This document shows positions 1 through 6,548 of a stretch of DNA of 60,302 bases, piece after piece. A program made the position numbers and the translations under genes. The notes under the pieces were generated by a model. The model did no database searches. It was not told where the DNA came from and was given only the letters and a program-made list of their open reading frames with translations. The DNA comes from Clostridiales bacterium (GTDB taxonomy: Bacteria; Bacillota; Clostridia; Saccharofermentanales; Saccharofermentanaceae), in NCBI GenBank assembly GCA_017961235.1, contig JAGCXQ010000013.1, positions 1-60,302 of the forward strand, in the 5' to 3' direction. Each line of letters begins with the position of its first letter. Positions within the stretch are counted from its first letter, which is position 1.

Positions 1-348
1 CCCATCATCATATTCCAGAAATGTAGCATATTCCTCACTTATATTCCTGATTAATTCCTCTTTTACTGTTGGAAATATCGATTTCAGGCAATTGTAGTAC
101 TCTTTGGCATCAGTTTCTGTCAGATTTGCCAATGGGATTCCTTTTGCCTTTTTTATTATATTAGTAGTATTACATCCATGACTGCAAAATACTGCTTCGG
201 AGAAGTCCAAATTATCGTACAGTGTGTATATTGACTCATAATCGTTTTTATCACAAGGCACTTTAGCTGGAGCAGCTTTGCATGCTACTCCAGCTAGTGC
301 AATTATGCAAAACAGACTAACTACTGTTTCTTTCCCTCGCAGATTCAT
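1..348 (-). CDS. Exported protein of unknown function (3' part outside window)
   Basis: The reading frame opens with ATG at 348 and stays open to the window edge, giving 116 codons. The ATG overlaps the stop of the upstream gene by four bases (ATGA), so the two are probably translationally coupled. The N terminus has a short charged stretch (MNLRGKE), then a hydrophobic run of about 14 residues and a cysteine at 23 preceded by GVA. This is signal-peptide-like, but the lipobox is not canonical because the -3 residue is Gly. The rest is polar with several cysteines (C32 and a C-S-H-G-C cluster). I recognise no family. It sits at the downstream end of the agr locus, so a secreted product controlled by or cotranscribed with agr is an inference. 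Confidence 0.6.
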   Translation of the reverse strand, partial: MNLRGKETVVSLFCIIALAGVACKAAPAKVPCDKNDYESIYTLYDNLDFSEAVFCSHGCNTTNIIKKAKGIPLANLTETDAKEYYNCLKSIFPTVKEELIRNISEEYATFLEYDDG

Positions 349-761
349 CTTCGTTCAACAGTTCCCCTTGCTACTGCTGCTCCTTGATTGGGATAATAAT
401 TCAGATAGCAATGGAAAGTAACATAGGCTGCAGAAGATGGGTATGGATAAGGAGTATAATTGTGTGAGCCAGTAGCAGTAAATGTCGTATATGCGCCATT
501 GTCTGCATTCGCTGATCCAATTGAAACCGTCCGATATATCGCGCTTCCAGATAGCTCTGTCACAGTGGCTCTGTAACCATTACCAGAAACAGTGATATCG
601 AGAGCTTTGTGAGTAGTATTCCCTGTAGGTGCGTTTTTGTAGATCAGGAAAAAACTGCCACTGTTAGAATACGCACTTACCAGCGTTGTAAATGATGCCA
701 TAATAAAAACGGCCACTGCAATCAATAGTATTCTTCTATGTCTTTTCGTACTAGTCTTCAT
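345..761 (-). CDS. Small exported protein of unknown function
   Basis: This is a 138-residue protein with a clear signal peptide: a basic N terminus (MKTSTKRHRR), about 18 hydrophobic residues and a probable cleavage site after LVSA near residue 30. The mature part of about 108 residues is rich in Tyr, Ser, Thr and Asn, contains one cysteine, and has the look of a small secreted beta-rich protein. No family is recognised. It is the first gene after agrD on the same strand and overlaps the next exported protein by ATGA. Placement downstream of a peptide quorum-sensing locus suggests an agr-controlled secreted product such as a bacteriocin-like or adhesive protein, but the sequence itself shows only export. 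Confidence 0.65.
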   Translation of the reverse strand: MKTSTKRHRRILLIAVAVFIMASFTTLVSAYSNSGSFFLIYKNAPTGNTTHKALDITVSGNGYRATVTELSGSAIYRTVSIGSANADNGAYTTFTATGSHNYTPYPYPSSAAYVTFHCYLNYYPNQGAAVARGTVERR

Positions 762-818
762 CTTAAGCCTACTCCTTAATGTTCAAAAAAAGCTGTGTTC
801 CTAATCTTCTTTGATTCA

Positions 819-910
819 CCAACTGCTGACGAAATAACACATTCGTCTCTATCCGGATTTGAGATGTTTGCATGCTCTCCGTCAGCAGATCAGTGTTATC
901 AATGAGTTGG
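819..910. repeat. Interleaved inverted repeats upstream of the exported-protein gene
   Basis: CTGCTGACG at 823-831 is perfectly complementary to CGTCAGCAG at 880-888. ATAACAC at 834-840 is complementary to GTGTTAT at 893-899. CCAACT at 819-824 is complementary to AGTTGG at 905-910. The first two pairs are interleaved rather than nested, the arrangement of an H-type pseudoknot or of overlapping protein-binding dyads. The block lies in the 176-base gap between agrD and the first exported-protein gene. Function is not known; an operator or a structured 5' leader are both possible. Confidence 0.4.
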
Positions 911-937
911 TAAGCAACCTTTGCAGCTTGCTATTGC

Positions 938-1069
938 TCATTTCGCGGGTCTTTTCGGTTGATGGAAAATGACCGGCGAACGATAATACTCTTCTTCGTA
1001 CTTCTTTTCTTTGTTCTCCACTACGCCTTTGACAACCGAAAGCAGAGTCTTTTCAAGATTCTTCTTCAT
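938..1069 (-). CDS. agrD: AgrD-type autoinducing peptide precursor (serine variant)
   Basis: This 43-residue ORF starts at ATG 1069 behind a strong AGGAGG and overlaps the end of agrB by 17 bases, the usual agrB-agrD arrangement. The N-terminal half is an amphipathic helix (MKKNLEKTLLSVVKGVV), then comes a charged stretch, then YYR-SPVIF-HQPKRPAK. In the AgrD family the ring residue is followed by four residues, with an acidic or proline-rich tail removed by AgrB. Here the ring residue would be Ser rather than Cys and the tail carries the expected Pro-x-x-Pro. The SPxIF string matches the serine-closed lactone GBAP of Enterococcus faecalis (QNSPNIFGQWM). Product and ring size are inferred. 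The gene is very short, but position and pattern support it strongly. Confidence 0.82.
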   Translation of the reverse strand: MKKNLEKTLLSVVKGVVENKEKKYEEEYYRSPVIFHQPKRPAK

Positions 1070-1650
1070 CGCAACTTCCTCCTTTCCTTTTGAATTTCAC
1101 TATCACTAGTGATATAGAGCACTGCACTACCCCCATTCCGAGATAATACAGATACATCTTGTCCATTCCCAAAGAATTCAATATGGAAAGAAGGATTAAC
1201 AAAGAAACAACTTTAATTCGTGCAGACCTCTGAGCTGCTTTCAGTTCGTCGTCTGACCATTCCATATCCGGGTGATTGATAGCGCCAACGAGGATTATAA
1301 TAATCATTGATATTATCAACCCCCCCCTGATAATATAAAATGTGACTCAGGGCAAAGTTTTGTAACCCAACAACAATCGCACATGAAAGGGAACTCAAAA
1401 GGACGCAGCCAACACTTGTCTTACAGTGATATCCACTAGTAGAGCCTCTCAATACTCCAAAAGAAAAGAGGAATAAGAGCACCTCCACAAAGTATCCGAG
1501 TATAAAAGCCGCTGTCAGGATAATCACATGACCTACGATGGCTTCCAACATAACTTGGATATGGTAAGAATAAATAGCGCACTCATCGGCACTAATGATA
1601 CCATTAGTAATCATTCTGCCGACTATCTTGTTGCACGTATTCTCAATCAT
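1053..1650 (-). pseudogene. agrB: agrB, accessory gene regulator B peptidase, out of frame by one base in a G8 tract (possibly phase-variable)
   Basis: AgrB is the membrane cysteine endopeptidase that trims AgrD and helps close its ring. The start is ATG 1650 behind GGAGG. The first part holds the family signature LRGSTSGYHCKTSVGC, with catalytic His75 and Cys82 spaced by seven as in Staphylococcus AgrB. The frame is lost at a run of eight G on the coding strand (plus 1320-1327): translation continues only to 1213 in the wrong frame, while the true C-terminal half (hydrophobic segments, then VKFKRKGG) lies in the next frame, 1319 to 1053. With seven G the product would be 198 residues, the normal family length. 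Causes could be slippage-based phase variation, a fixed mutation or a homopolymer sequencing error. Confidence 0.85.
1320..1327 (-). repeat. G8 homopolymer tract within agrB
   Basis: Eight consecutive C on the plus strand (G on the coding strand) fall exactly where the two halves of agrB change frame. Seven G restores one continuous reading frame. Poly-G tracts of this length are typical slipped-strand contingency loci, and also typical sequencing-error sites. Confidence 0.9.
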
Positions 1651-1667
1651 CTTATGCCTCCACCATG

Positions 1668-1688
1668 CTGCTATCTTAGAAATAGCAG
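1668..1688 (-). promoter_or_regulatory. Hairpin just upstream of the agrB ribosome binding site
   Basis: A perfect 7-bp stem (CTGCTAT / ATAGCAG, 7-base loop) lies 18 bases before the agrB start in the 110-base gap between agrC and agrB. There is no U-tract after it, so it is more likely an mRNA processing or translational element than a terminator. Its role is not known. Confidence 0.3.
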
Positions 1689-1760
1689 ACGGAAGAGGTC
1701 ACTTCAATGGGTCTGGCATAGAACTGCCTTTTTCTGGCATAAATCTTATTGGTGAGGTTT

Positions 1761-3029
1761 TTATGGAATGATTAGTCTTACTGTAAAGCGGTCATCTTTG
1801 ATTATATCCATCTGTCCTCCATGCAAATCTACGATTCGCTGAATATTCTTTAGGCCATGACCATTCATTAGTGAAGACTTCGGCTCGGCAACATCATCAT
1901 TATACGTATTAGCAAACGAAATAAACAATGTCTGTTGGCTATAATCGATTTTCAATTCAATCACTTTCTTCCCAATGCTCTTTTCACAGGCTGCTATAGC
2001 GTTATTAAAGAGATTGGAAAGAATGACCACTAATTCCTCATCCCTGATTTTGACTCCTTCAAGATTACTTATATTAAATCTTACTTGGATGCCTTTTCGG
2101 ATCGACTCAGCATATTTCGCATTGAACAGGGCAGAGCAGACTGCATTCCCTGTATCGATAACATCAACGGTCGAAACAGATTCTTTCATGTTCTGGAGAT
2201 AATCATTTAATTCGTCCATCTTCTTCGAAGCAGCAAGCGAAGAAATCACTGTCATGTGATTCTTATATTCATGCTCGATTCCGGCTATTGTCTTATGCTC
2301 TTCCCTTATTTGTTCATATAATGCGGAAAGCTCCCTTGCATGAGCCTCTGTCATTGTACTCTTTTCCCTCAAAATCTTGTTTGCAACATCTGTCTTCAAA
2401 AGCCAATACATATACACATTCGATAAAAGGAATACTATGGCAATAAAAGTCAAAAAATGAATTTCCTGAGTAGACACTTCGCGGTTACGACCGAAGTACG
2501 CAAAGGCAGCTATCATACTGATAGAGGCAATCGGGAATGCGAGATACTTTGCTAATTCTACTCCTGAAAGCATCGATGGTTCTTCTTTTTTCAGAAAGAG
2601 CCTTATTATCAAAAACACTATGATGAGCGCTATGGCGCTAATTACTCCACCAAATACATTGATAAGGTTATCTTTTACATCCTTTATCTGAACATAAGAT
2701 GTCAATTGAATAGCGATCAAATATACTGGTATCTCAACAGCAGCAACCAATCCATAATGAATAACGGAAAGAACAATCTTCTTAACTCTGCCATCAGAGA
2801 ATAAACAGAAGGATGCCAATGCTGTACAGCAAATTGTAGTGACAGCCTTCAAAATGAATACATCTTGAAGCAGATTCACAACTAGGATTTCTGCAATCAT
2901 CCATGCAATCAGAATCAGAGCCATAAATTTGTTGCTGATTAGTCTCGGATGTAGAAACAGATCCAGAAAAATCTTTGCAAGAACAACAAAAATAACTGTA
3001 TTCACACAATCAAACAGAAACAGCATCAT
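1761..3029 (-). CDS. agrC: AgrC-type sensor histidine kinase (GHKL family)
   Basis: This is a 422-residue protein with six or seven hydrophobic segments in residues 1-215, the membrane sensor that in this family binds the autoinducing peptide. It is followed by a cytoplasmic coiled segment, the H-box EHEYKNH around residue 253, an N-box (NLFNNAIAAC) and a G-box (NGHGLKNI). There is no separate HisKA domain, as expected for AgrC and ComD kinases. Its start overlaps the stop of the response regulator gene by four bases (ATGA). With agrA, agrB and agrD nearby the assignment is firm. The gene order A-C-B-D differs from the B-D-C-A order of staphylococci. It is cargo of the mobile element. Confidence 0.9.
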   Translation of the reverse strand: MMLFLFDCVNTVIFVVLAKIFLDLFLHPRLISNKFMALILIAWMIAEILVVNLLQDVFILKAVTTICCTALASFCLFSDGRVKKIVLSVIHYGLVAAVEIPVYLIAIQLTSYVQIKDVKDNLINVFGGVISAIALIIVFLIIRLFLKKEEPSMLSGVELAKYLAFPIASISMIAAFAYFGRNREVSTQEIHFLTFIAIVFLLSNVYMYWLLKTDVANKILREKSTMTEAHARELSALYEQIREEHKTIAGIEHEYKNHMTVISSLAASKKMDELNDYLQNMKESVSTVDVIDTGNAVCSALFNAKYAESIRKGIQVRFNISNLEGVKIRDEELVVILSNLFNNAIAACEKSIGKKVIELKIDYSQQTLFISFANTYNDDVAEPKSSLMNGHGLKNIQRIVDLHGGQMDIIKDDRFTVRLIIP

Positions 3030-3769
3030 ACCCCTCCTCTATATCGCATATAATCCGACATGAATTGTTTTTTCTTCGAATCAGACAACCTGAACTTCTT
3101 TTGATCTTCATTCTCAAGAAGGCTTATAAATCCTCTCTGATTTAGATTAGTAATATACTTCAGATTAATCAGTTGTCCTGCTCGAACCAAAGAAAACATT
3201 TGTGTATCTGATAATTGTTCTTGGATACTTCCCATAGTTTCTCTCATACTAAACTTTTTGATTGATGTGCCCTCAATTATGAAAAAATCCAAATAATGGT
3301 TTCGTACCTGAATATATACAATTTTCTCTGGATTAATTACCAAAGAGCGATCCAGAAAATTAAATTGTCTACGATTATCCTTTCTGGATTTCATAATTTG
3401 TATAGCCCTATTGATGCAGTCCTGAAGTTCTTCTTCAAAAGTCGGCTCATTTTTTACAAGATATCTGATAGCATCAAATCGGTATGCAGCTCGCGAAAAC
3501 TCGTAGAACACCGTAACAAATGCAATACACGGAGTCTCTGAGATTTCACGAATTCTCTTTGCTGTTTCAAAACCATTCATTCCCACCATATCATAGTCAA
3601 GAAGAATAAGGTCATATGACTCTATTTTGCCTTCATTAATAAGCATTCTTCCAGAAGTAAACTTTGAAATCTCAAAAAGTTCTCCGATTGACGTCAGATA
3701 GTTTTTGGTCATCTCATATTCCTGCTTAAGAAAGTCTATTTTGTCATCACAAAGTGCAATCCGAAACAT
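3026..3769 (-). CDS. agrA: AgrA-type LytTR response regulator
   Basis: This 247-residue protein has a receiver domain in residues 1-125 (acidic pair DD at 8-9, phosphoacceptor Asp at 58 in LILLDYD) and a C-terminal LytTR DNA-binding domain from about 140 (SLVRAGQLINLKYI, FRLSDSKKKQF). LytTR regulators of this type are phosphorylated by GHKL kinases and activate peptide quorum-sensing promoters. It is the first gene of the agr cluster and overlaps agrC by ATGA. A TTGACA hexamer lies about 60 bases upstream. It probably autoregulates the locus and the exported proteins downstream of agrD, by analogy with known agr systems. Confidence 0.9.
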   Translation of the reverse strand: MFRIALCDDKIDFLKQEYEMTKNYLTSIGELFEISKFTSGRMLINEGKIESYDLILLDYDMVGMNGFETAKRIREISETPCIAFVTVFYEFSRAAYRFDAIRYLVKNEPTFEEELQDCINRAIQIMKSRKDNRRQFNFLDRSLVINPEKIVYIQVRNHYLDFFIIEGTSIKKFSMRETMGSIQEQLSDTQMFSLVRAGQLINLKYITNLNQRGFISLLENEDQKKFRLSDSKKKQFMSDYMRYRGGV

Positions 3770-3824
3770 ATCTACCTCTTCACTGCTCGTATCTTCCTAT
3801 TTCTATGAAAGAACACGTGATATA

Positions 3825-3835
3825 TCTTGTCAAGA
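3825..3835 (-). promoter_or_regulatory. Possible -35 element and small dyad upstream of agrA
   Basis: On the minus strand TTGACA (plus 3828-3833) sits inside the dyad TCTTGACAAGA, about 60 bases before the agrA start. No convincing -10 hexamer follows at 17 bases, which would fit an activator-dependent promoter. Confidence 0.35.
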
Positions 3836-3864
3836 GAACAACTAATAATGTTTAAAATATTATA

Positions 3865-3894
3865 AGGAGTCGGTATCTTGCGATTCCGACTCCT
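3865..3894 (-). terminator. Hairpin after the relaxase operon
   Basis: An AGGAGTCGG / CCGACTCCT stem of 9 bp with a 12-base loop lies 17 bases past the relaxase stop. On the minus strand it is followed by an AT-rich but not uninterrupted U stretch. It probably separates the mobilization genes from the agr locus, although transcription from one into the other is not excluded. Confidence 0.55.
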
Positions 3895-3910
3895 AACAGA
3901 TTTAACCTTT

Positions 3911-5275
3911 TCACATACTCATAACCGGACCATCCCGGTCGTCCTTCTGTCTGTTCTTCCGTTCTCTTACAGGACGAGTATGCTGTGTTTCACCTTCCTT
4001 AGGACGCGAACCAAATATGCTCACAATATCCGCAGCAAGGTAAGCACTGCTGCAAGCAATGTCGTAAGCAGACACGGAGTCAGTATCCGGTGATACAACT
4101 TCTCCGTATTCTCCTGCATCTGTTTCTGAAATTCCGTCCTCGTCTTCTCCAGCGCTGAAGCATATTGCCCGTTCAGATTCCCAACCTGTTTCGTCATATC
4201 CTCCTGCCAGTTCTTCGCTTGGGATTCCAGTTCTTCCTTCCATGTCTTTTCCCGATCCCGAAGTTCGTCCTTCCACATTTGTTCGTAGCTCAGGTGAATA
4301 TCCTTCGCCTGGTTTATAAACGAAACCATTTCCTCTTTCGAAGGGATATCCTTCACGGTCAGTCTCATCTGCTCTATCATTTCGGCCTGTGCCTTCATCG
4401 TAAGGATCATCGCTTTCCAGTTTGCTTCCGTGATCGTAACGCATGGTGTCGGCTTCTCTGCCGCTGCGAAGTTCTGCTCCGCTATACGCTTCGCCTCTTG
4501 AAATCTTTTGTCTGATTCTGAATTCATGTTCCATTACCTCCTTCAGAAATTTATCTTCATGTAGTCTTATGTCCCTGCACCGATACCCATTCGGGGTGGT
4601 GTAGGTGATATATTTTCTTGTGTCTGTCCAGTTCACTTCATATCCGCGCTTCTTCATAAACTCCAGAAACTCATCTTTTGTTTTTGCTTTCCGCATTCCG
4701 GCTTCGATCGCAACGATAAGATTCATCTTCCAGCTTGAAGACTTACACGCTACACGGTATTCTCTCGTTCCAATGTCCGTTGTTTTCTTCTGTTCTTTCG
4801 GTTTCACGATAGAGAACCCGTGCTTTAAGCAGATCGAATCAGATGTATCTCGCAGCTTGCGGATGTTGTCTTTTGACGAATGGTACTTCAATCCGTTCTC
4901 AAAACTGACACTGTTCACCACAAAATGGGAGTGGATGTGTTGGGCATCCACGTGGGTTGCAATGAGAACTTCATACCCTTTGAACTGTTCTTCGGCGAAT
5001 TCAATCGCGATCTTATGAGCCTGTTCCGGAGTAATCTTTTCCTCTGGTGAGAAGGATTGATCCAGGTGATAGTACATCCTTCCACCGGTCTTTCCATACA
5101 GTTTCTTCGTGGTCATCATGTCCAGATACGGATCCTGCTCCGAGCAGTTCATGCCGTACACAAGCTTCTGTCCTTCGTACATTGTCTTTTCATCCTGCAT
5201 GCAATAGTCGAGTGTCGCTTGAAGTCCCCCGCCACCCGGATGACTTCCGTTGGAAAGTATGTTTACGGTTGCCAT
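3911..5275 (-). CDS. Relaxase / mobilization nuclease (MOBP-like)
   Basis: The 454-residue relaxase nicks oriT and pilots DNA transfer. The N-terminal nuclease domain shows the three-histidine metal motif HVDAQHIHSH (residues 108-117) followed by FVVNS. The candidate nucleophile tyrosine is among those near residues 24-40. The start is ATG 5275, which overlaps the MobC stop by one base (TGATG) and has GGAGGAGG just upstream; an upstream GTG at 5284 is less likely. The C-terminal third (from about residue 250) is hydrophilic, Asp/Glu/Gly-rich and low in structure, probably because the same DNA also encodes a second protein in another frame (4021-4527). No coupling protein or type IV secretion genes are visible, so the element is probably mobilizable rather than self-transmissible. 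Confidence 0.88.
   Translation of the reverse strand: MATVNILSNGSHPGGGGLQATLDYCMQDEKTMYEGQKLVYGMNCSEQDPYLDMMTTKKLYGKTGGRMYYHLDQSFSPEEKITPEQAHKIAIEFAEEQFKGYEVLIATHVDAQHIHSHFVVNSVSFENGLKYHSSKDNIRKLRDTSDSICLKHGFSIVKPKEQKKTTDIGTREYRVACKSSSWKMNLIVAIEAGMRKAKTKDEFLEFMKKRGYEVNWTDTRKYITYTTPNGYRCRDIRLHEDKFLKEVMEHEFRIRQKISRGEAYSGAELRSGREADTMRYDHGSKLESDDPYDEGTGRNDRADETDREGYPFERGNGFVYKPGEGYSPELRTNVEGRTSGSGKDMEGRTGIPSEELAGGYDETGWESERAICFSAGEDEDGISETDAGEYGEVVSPDTDSVSAYDIACSSAYLAADIVSIFGSRPKEGETQHTRPVRERKNRQKDDRDGPVMSM
4021..4527 (-). CDS. Coiled-coil protein with C-terminal membrane anchor, nested out of frame in the relaxase gene
   Basis: This 168-residue ORF lies entirely inside the relaxase gene in a different frame of the same strand. 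It is supported by a near-perfect Shine-Dalgarno (AAGGAGGT at plus 4536-4543, 8 bases before ATG 4527) and by protein-like composition: a long Lys/Glu/Gln-rich helix with coiled-coil character (about 45-145) and a hydrophobic C-terminal segment (LTPCLLTTLLAAVLTLLRIL). Plasmid RSF1010 has a comparable design, with the membrane-associated MobB nested in mobA. A relaxosome or membrane-docking accessory is therefore a reasonable inference, but homology to MobB is not visible. Confidence 0.72.
   Translation of the reverse strand: MNSESDKRFQEAKRIAEQNFAAAEKPTPCVTITEANWKAMILTMKAQAEMIEQMRLTVKDIPSKEEMVSFINQAKDIHLSYEQMWKDELRDREKTWKEELESQAKNWQEDMTKQVGNLNGQYASALEKTRTEFQKQMQENTEKLYHRILTPCLLTTLLAAVLTLLRIL
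4536..4543 (-). promoter_or_regulatory. Strong ribosome binding site of the nested gene
   Basis: AAGGAGGT on the minus strand lies 8 bases before ATG 4527, inside the relaxase coding sequence. It is the main evidence that the nested frame is translated. Confidence 0.7.
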
Positions 5276-5586
5276 CAGCGCCACCTCCTCCTCTCCAAAA
5301 GATCGTTCAGAGTCTGGGTGAGTTTGTGATGTTCAGCGATCATTTCGTCCAATCCGGCAACAGAAATCTTGTCTGCGTTGGCCAGATGAGCTAGCTGGTT
5401 GAGGTTATTTCCGATGCGTTTCTGCTCCAAAACCATCTCATCCAAACCGGGGATGACGAAGATCTGCTTGCCCAAACTGCACTGGACTACATACTCCGAG
5501 ATGGTCAGATACGATTCCAGAGCCTTCTGTTTTATGGTTTTATGTGTCGCTTCATCGACACGAATGTGTATGCTTTTGTCTTTCAT
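5275..5586 (-). CDS. mobC: MobC-like relaxosome accessory protein
   Basis: This 103-residue protein has an N-terminal ribbon-helix-helix-like segment (SIHIRVDEATHKTIKQKA) and the RIGNNLNQLAH motif typical of MobC and MbeC proteins, which bind oriT and help the relaxase open the DNA. I chose ATG 5586 because GGAGG lies 8 bases upstream; the earlier in-frame ATG at 5601 has no ribosome binding site. Its stop overlaps the relaxase start (TGATG), so the pair is translationally coupled. The oriT lies immediately upstream, the common arrangement. Confidence 0.85.
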   Translation of the reverse strand: MKDKSIHIRVDEATHKTIKQKALESYLTISEYVVQCSLGKQIFVIPGLDEMVLEQKRIGNNLNQLAHLANADKISVAGLDEMIAEHHKLTQTLNDLLERRRWR

Positions 5587-5634
5587 TTGGTGTTCCTCCA
5601 TTGATCATTTGCGCTTCCGCGCGGTCTAAAAGTT

Positions 5635-5717
5635 GGAAAGTGGGTTCGGGCTCCCGCCCGACAAGCTGCGGTTGTGTTCACAACCGCGATGCTTGCCTTT
5701 TACGTGATGCACTTTCC
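5635..5717. other. oriT: Candidate origin of transfer (oriT) with nested inverted repeats
   Basis: The 150-base gap upstream of mobC contains three inverted repeats. An outer 8-bp pair (GGAAAGTG 5635-5642 / CACTTTCC 5710-5717) encloses two hairpins. One is TCGGGC 5646-5651 / GCCCGA 5656-5661. The other is a perfect 9-bp stem, GCGGTTGTG 5668-5676 / CACAACCGC 5679-5687, extended by AAGC/GCTT on its flanks. Dense inverted repeats next to mobC and the relaxase are the usual form of an oriT. The nick site cannot be fixed from sequence alone. Confidence 0.7.
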
Positions 5718-5737
5718 TTTCGTGAAAACTGCTGCCT

Positions 5738-6493
5738 TCAACAATTTTCTTTCAGATAGTTATTTACAAGTTCGGCTGTTTCTCTGGTTATAAAGGTGTT
5801 ATAGCGATTCTGGTCCGCTATATACCGATTAACGATTGCTTCAGGCAACTTTCTAAACGGTCCGTGATACCATGCAGTCATGTCTCCCCAAATATCTCTT
5901 GGGTCGATAAGCATGTGGTTGCTCCAGCCCTTCAGAAGACTCTTCCAGTTTCGGATCGCTTCACCTTCGATGCGACCTTCCATTTCCACATAGTAGAATT
6001 GGATGAAGCGCTTTGCTTCTTCCTCAGAAAAATCCAGACCCTTTGCTTTGGCTACTCGGATGACTTCTGCTTCTGTTGGGATGTCGGATGCGCCTGCCTG
6101 ACATGACAGGTCATTCTCAGTATCATTACCATTATCATTGGCATTATCATTGACATTTTCATTATCATTGTCATTGACATTATCACCATCCAAATGGAAT
6201 GCATTTGCATCCGCTTGCATTTTCGATGCCCGGGAAGACCACCGCTTCTTCGCGGCGGCCTTGTTCTTCCGGCATCGGTCCTGATATGCTGCGATATCTT
6301 TAAGCAGAAACGGCTTGATGGCATCGAGGGCGATCATTACCTTGTCGTGCCCGATATTCGGTTCATTGCCATCTGCCAGATCGAAGATCGCATACAGAAG
6401 TTCTGTCTTCTGATCCGGATCATCCATTAGATCAAAGTAGCTTTTCCAGGAGGAATATACTACAAAAGATTTCTTATCCATCGGTTTTTCCAT
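5738..6493 (-). CDS. DUF6291-like protein, probable replication-associated protein of the element
   Basis: This is a 251-residue protein. The N-terminal 90 residues (KSFVVYSSWKSYFDLMDD through AYQDRCRKNKAAAKKRW) resemble the DUF6291 region found at the front of replication-initiator-like proteins of phages and mobile elements in Clostridia. A linker of about 25 residues is almost purely Asn and Asp. The C-terminal part (FIQFYYVEMEG ... NWKSLLKGW) resembles the C-terminal module of phage replication proteins. I chose ATG 6493 because AAAGGAG lies 8 bases upstream; the frame stays open upstream but without a ribosome binding site. A short plus-strand RNA appears to overlap its mRNA leader. The replication role is an inference from family context. 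Confidence 0.6.
   Translation of the reverse strand: MEKPMDKKSFVVYSSWKSYFDLMDDPDQKTELLYAIFDLADGNEPNIGHDKVMIALDAIKPFLLKDIAAYQDRCRKNKAAAKKRWSSRASKMQADANAFHLDGDNVNDNDNENVNDNANDNGNDTENDLSCQAGASDIPTEAEVIRVAKAKGLDFSEEEAKRFIQFYYVEMEGRIEGEAIRNWKSLLKGWSNHMLIDPRDIWGDMTAWYHGPFRKLPEAIVNRYIADQNRYNTFITRETAELVNNYLKENC
6121..6189. repeat. Imperfect short tandem repeats encoding an Asn/Asp linker
   Basis: Repeats of the type cattatcattga (plus strand) encode alternating Asn and Asp on the minus strand, within the DUF6291-like gene. The unit is 6 bases, so the number of repeats can change without breaking the frame. Confidence 0.75.
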
Positions 6494-6513
6494 CGGTTTT
6501 TCTCCTTTCTTTG

Positions 6514-6542
6514 TTGATAAATACGCAGAAAGGCAATATAAT
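6514..6542 (+). promoter_or_regulatory. Near-consensus sigma-A promoter reading against the replication-like gene
   Basis: TTGATA (6514-6519), a 17-base spacer, and TATAAT (6537-6542). There is no plus-strand protein gene downstream before 6972. The transcript would run into a hairpin with a U-tract at 6579-6607, giving a small RNA. A 7-bp inverted repeat (AAAGGCA 6529-6535 / TGCCTTT 6563-6569) surrounds the -10 element. Confidence 0.65.
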
Positions 6543-6548
6543 TTAGTT

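Noticed and set aside
6121..6189. CRISPR-like array
   Set aside because: The repeats are 6-12 bases, contiguous and coding (Asn/Asp linker), with no spacers and no cas genes.
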